Assembly: GCA_016873715.1 (NCBI GenBank)
Contig: VGWF01000017.1
Location: 1-47,140, forward strand
Source of the DNA: Lentisphaerota bacterium
Lineage (GTDB): Bacteria; Verrucomicrobiota; Kiritimatiellia; PWTM01
Length of the DNA stretch: 47,140 bases
Reading direction: 5' to 3'
Position numbers and translations under genes: made by a program. Below, one piece after another: positions 44,831 through 47,140 of this stretch. Below the pieces are notes generated by a model that did no database searches, had not been told where the DNA came from, and was given only the letters and a program-made list of their open reading frames with translations. The first letter of the stretch is position 1. Every line of letters begins with the position of its first letter.

Positions 44831-46147
44831 ATGAAGAGCACAGCATTCACAGCGTGCGGGGTTCTGGTTCTGCTCCTCTCCGCGCACCCGGACGGCGTCC
44901 TGCCCGCCGCCGCCGAGGACGACGCCGTCAGCGACGGATCAACAACCAACGGGCTGATCTTCAAGAAGCGCACGCGGCGGATGTACACGTCCGAGGTCTC
45001 GATCAACCGGCCGGAGGGCGCGGTTTCCGCGCCGGTGGAGGAGGAGAAGGACGACCGGGCCGCGAAGATCGAACCCAACCGGCAAGAAGTCTCCGTCGGC
45101 AGGAACTCCGTGCAGCGCACGATGCAAATCACGCCCCGGATGCCTTCGCGGCAGGGAAAGGACAGGAAGAAGGACGAGGAGGATTGGCTCCTCACCCCGC
45201 AGCAACGGATTCAGAAGGAGATCGACCTCCTGAGCGGAAAGCAAGAGGAAGAGGAGGAGGAGAGCGCCTACGGCTGGCTTGCGGACGAGGTTGAGAGCCT
45301 CCGGGACGAGAAGATCAAGGAACAGGAGCGGCGCAGGAAGCAGGAGGAGGAGGAGGCCGAGGCCGAGGAGATCGCCGCGATCATGGGACGGGACCTGTTC
45401 GGGTCCGCGGCGGAGAAGCGGGCCACCGGGCTGCTGCGTGACGATCGGGGCCGCCTGCAACTTCCCGCGGGAAGCGAACAGCGCGGCGGGTTTGGAGCGG
45501 ACGGGACGAACGGGATTTCCGCGCCGTCGCTTCGGGTTCAAGACGAAGACCGCCGGGACGCGGCCATGGCGCGGCGCCCCGCAGGCGGCGTACGCGGGGC
45601 CGATGCGGCGCCGGGCCGGGAGGACGCCAAGGGATCGCCCGCATCATCCACAGCAGGCGGGCCCGGAACCGTCCCCGGAATCGCGGCCAAGACGCCGGAC
45701 CACGAATCGAACACCGCCGATGGACGAAAGCCGTCCTCGGAACGAGGCGCGCAATCCGCCGAGCTGCAGCCGGTCTCCACCGGCGTGCCCTCGATCTTCT
45801 CCTGGAATCAACGATCGGGCGGCGGGTACGCGGGTCTTCCCGCATCGGTTGCGCCCAGCATCATGCCGGCGCAGGGGGCGGCGTCCGCGGGGATCGCAAG
45901 CGGAGGGTGGACGGTCAACTCCGGCGGATCGCCAGGTTCACAGGGAAGCCCGGGCGGGCTGAGCCGTCTGAGCGAAACCCGCTACTCCTACACCTCCCCG
46001 GGCGCCGGGCTGGATCGGGGCATCCGCGCGTCCGAAGGAAGCCCGGCCGGCGGCGCCGCCACCATCCGCACGCCGTTCATGAGCCCCATGACGCCGGGCT
46101 TGCAAGGTGGGTCCGGCTACGGCACCTTGCCGGCGCGCAGGCCCTGA
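44831..46147 (+). CDS. Secreted low-complexity protein of unknown function
   Basis: 438 aa. A signal peptide (about 1-28, ending VLPAAAEDD) is followed by a charged region, a Glu/Arg-rich probable coiled coil at about 130-185 (LSGKQEEEEEESAYGWLADE, then EKIKEQERRRKQEEEE), and a long Gly/Ser/Pro/Ala-rich disordered half. No domain is recognised. It is divergent from mnmE and precedes purB by 65 bp. The composition suggests a periplasmic or surface scaffold, but this is a guess. Codon use and base composition follow the neighbours. Confidence 0.65.
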   Translation: MKSTAFTACGVLVLLLSAHPDGVLPAAAEDDAVSDGSTTNGLIFKKRTRRMYTSEVSINRPEGAVSAPVEEEKDDRAAKIEPNRQEVSVGRNSVQRTMQITPRMPSRQGKDRKKDEEDWLLTPQQRIQKEIDLLSGKQEEEEEESAYGWLADEVESLRDEKIKEQERRRKQEEEEAEAEEIAAIMGRDLFGSAAEKRATGLLRDDRGRLQLPAGSEQRGGFGADGTNGISAPSLRVQDEDRRDAAMARRPAGGVRGADAAPGREDAKGSPASSTAGGPGTVPGIAAKTPDHESNTADGRKPSSERGAQSAELQPVSTGVPSIFSWNQRSGGGYAGLPASVAPSIMPAQGAASAGIASGGWTVNSGGSPGSQGSPGGLSRLSETRYSYTSPGAGLDRGIRASEGSPAGGAATIRTPFMSPMTPGLQGGSGYGTLPARRP

Positions 46148-46212
46148 CGGAACCGGGGCGCCGAGCCGGCGCCGCGAATCGGATCCGCCGGGAATGCAAT
46201 GAGGACAGAGAG

Positions 46213-47140
46213 ATGATCCCGAGATACACACGACCGGACATGGCCGCCATCTGGGCCGACGAGAATCGGTTCGCGATCTGGCTCCGCATCGAGATTCTGG
46301 CCTGCGAGCAAATGCACCGCCTGGGAGAGATTCCGGCGGCGGATCTCAAGAACATCCGGACGAAGGCGGCGTGCGAGGCGGCCCGAATCGACGAAATCGA
46401 ATCCCGGGTGCATCACGATGTCATCGCGTTCCTGACCAACGTGGGCGAGCATGTCGGACCGTCGGCGCGGTTCATCCACAAGGGGCTGACGAGCAGCGAT
46501 GTTCTCGACACCGCCCTGGCCGTCCAGATGGTCCAGGCGGCGGATCTCCTGATTCGCGGGGCCAGGGCCGTGCGTGCCGCCGCGGGCCGGAAGGCGCGAA
46601 AGCACAAGTTCACGCCCATGATGGGCCGTTCGCACGGCGTCCACGCGGAGCCGATCACGTTCGGCCTCAAGATGGCCCTCATGTACGACGAGTTCGGGCG
46701 CGCGATCGAACGGCTCGAGCGGGCGAAGGACATCGTCCGCGTGGGCAAGCTCTCCGGCGCCGTCGGAACGCACGCCCACCTGGACCCGTCGGTCGAGGCC
46801 TACGTCTGCCGAAAGCTGGGACTGCGACCCGCGGCGATTTCGACGCAGGTGCTCCAGCGCGACCGGCACGCGGAGTACCTGGCGGCCCTGGCGCTCGTGG
46901 GGTGTTCCGTCGAGCGCTGGGCGCAGGAGTTCCGCCACCTGCAGCGGACCGAGGTCCACGAGGTCGAGGAGTTCTTCGGCAAGGAGCAGAAGGGATCGTC
47001 CGCGATGCCGCACAAGAAGAACCCGATCATCGGGGAACGCCTTTGCGGCATGGCGCGCCTGCTGCGCGGATACGCGCTGGCCGGGATGGAGAACGTTCCG
47101 CTCTGGCACGAACGCGACATCTCGCATTCCTCCGCGGAGC
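46213..47140 (+). CDS. purB: Adenylosuccinate lyase, 5-prime part (cut by window end)
   Basis: The first 309 codons, open to the window edge. It begins MIPRYTRPDMAAIWADENRF, has HHDVIAFLTNVGEHVG, GLTSSDVLDTALAVQM, GRSHGVHAEPITFG with the catalytic His, and the fumarase/aspartase signature SSAMPHKKNPIIGERL. The enzyme releases fumarate from SAICAR and adenylosuccinate in purine synthesis. GAGG stands 9 nt before ATG 46213. About a third of the usual 430-480 residues is missing beyond the window. Confidence 0.95.
   Translation, partial: MIPRYTRPDMAAIWADENRFAIWLRIEILACEQMHRLGEIPAADLKNIRTKAACEAARIDEIESRVHHDVIAFLTNVGEHVGPSARFIHKGLTSSDVLDTALAVQMVQAADLLIRGARAVRAAAGRKARKHKFTPMMGRSHGVHAEPITFGLKMALMYDEFGRAIERLERAKDIVRVGKLSGAVGTHAHLDPSVEAYVCRKLGLRPAAISTQVLQRDRHAEYLAALALVGCSVERWAQEFRHLQRTEVHEVEEFFGKEQKGSSAMPHKKNPIIGERLCGMARLLRGYALAGMENVPLWHERDISHSSAE

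Overview
The window is about 47 kb of GC-rich bacterial chromosome (roughly two thirds G+C) with dense, mostly short-spaced genes. Several families point to the Planctomycetes-Verrucomicrobia-Chlamydiae (PVC) superphylum, perhaps Kiritimatiellota, Lentisphaerota or Verrucomicrobiota: Tat-exported Gfo/Idh/MocA oxidoreductases, a prepilin-like protein with a C-terminal H-X9-DG motif, a secreted GH99/WbsX-like protein, and a MurA with Asp in place of the catalytic Cys, as in chlamydiae. The phylum is inference; only the family content is seen. Lgt, cytochrome bd and a lipoprotein fit a diderm cell.

Layout. (1) 59-8128 is a carbohydrate block: three oxidoreductase genes in a row (minus strand), a PaaX-type regulator (4498-5319) with a 40-bp palindrome on each side, and a divergent secreted GH99-like protein. 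(2) 8176-16470: cydAB with a good promoter, an esterase, a TPR-polysaccharide deacetylase, a TGS-containing nucleoside kinase and a prepilin-like protein. (3) 16920-22763: thrS (without TGS domain), infC starting at ATC, two envelope-type proteins and dus. (4) 22898-28190: mevalonate pathway genes (HMG-CoA reductase, type 2 IPP isomerase, HMG-CoA synthase, mevalonate kinase). They are split by a 1-kb repeat island holding a 4 x 125-bp tandem array of paired hairpins and a 349-bp MITE-like element with terminal inverted repeats and a 10-bp target duplication. (5) 28276-35197: a small zinc-ribbon membrane protein, a GltD-like ferredoxin-oxidoreductase, a membrane protein, an ABC-F ATPase, tRNA-Gln(CUG) with its promoter, and an SGLT-type symporter. 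(6) 35313-47140 is the replication-origin neighbourhood: dnaN, dnaA, a candidate oriC, murA, lgt, rluD, mnmG and mnmE, a secreted low-complexity protein and the start of purB. Two parS-like sites lie inside mnmG and are read as a lineage-specific loop of the protein.

The most unusual items are the PaaX regulator with its flanking palindromes (local regulon or REP-like unit), the repeat island at 23927-24955, the parS sites embedded in mnmG, the ATC start of infC and the Asp-type MurA. Four of the best promoters (cydAB, thrS, tRNA-Gln, 44831) match TTGRNN, a 16-17 nt spacer and NATANT, so the housekeeping sigma factor seems to use an ordinary -35/-10 pair. Long ORFs lying antisense to these genes are GC-driven shadows and are left out.
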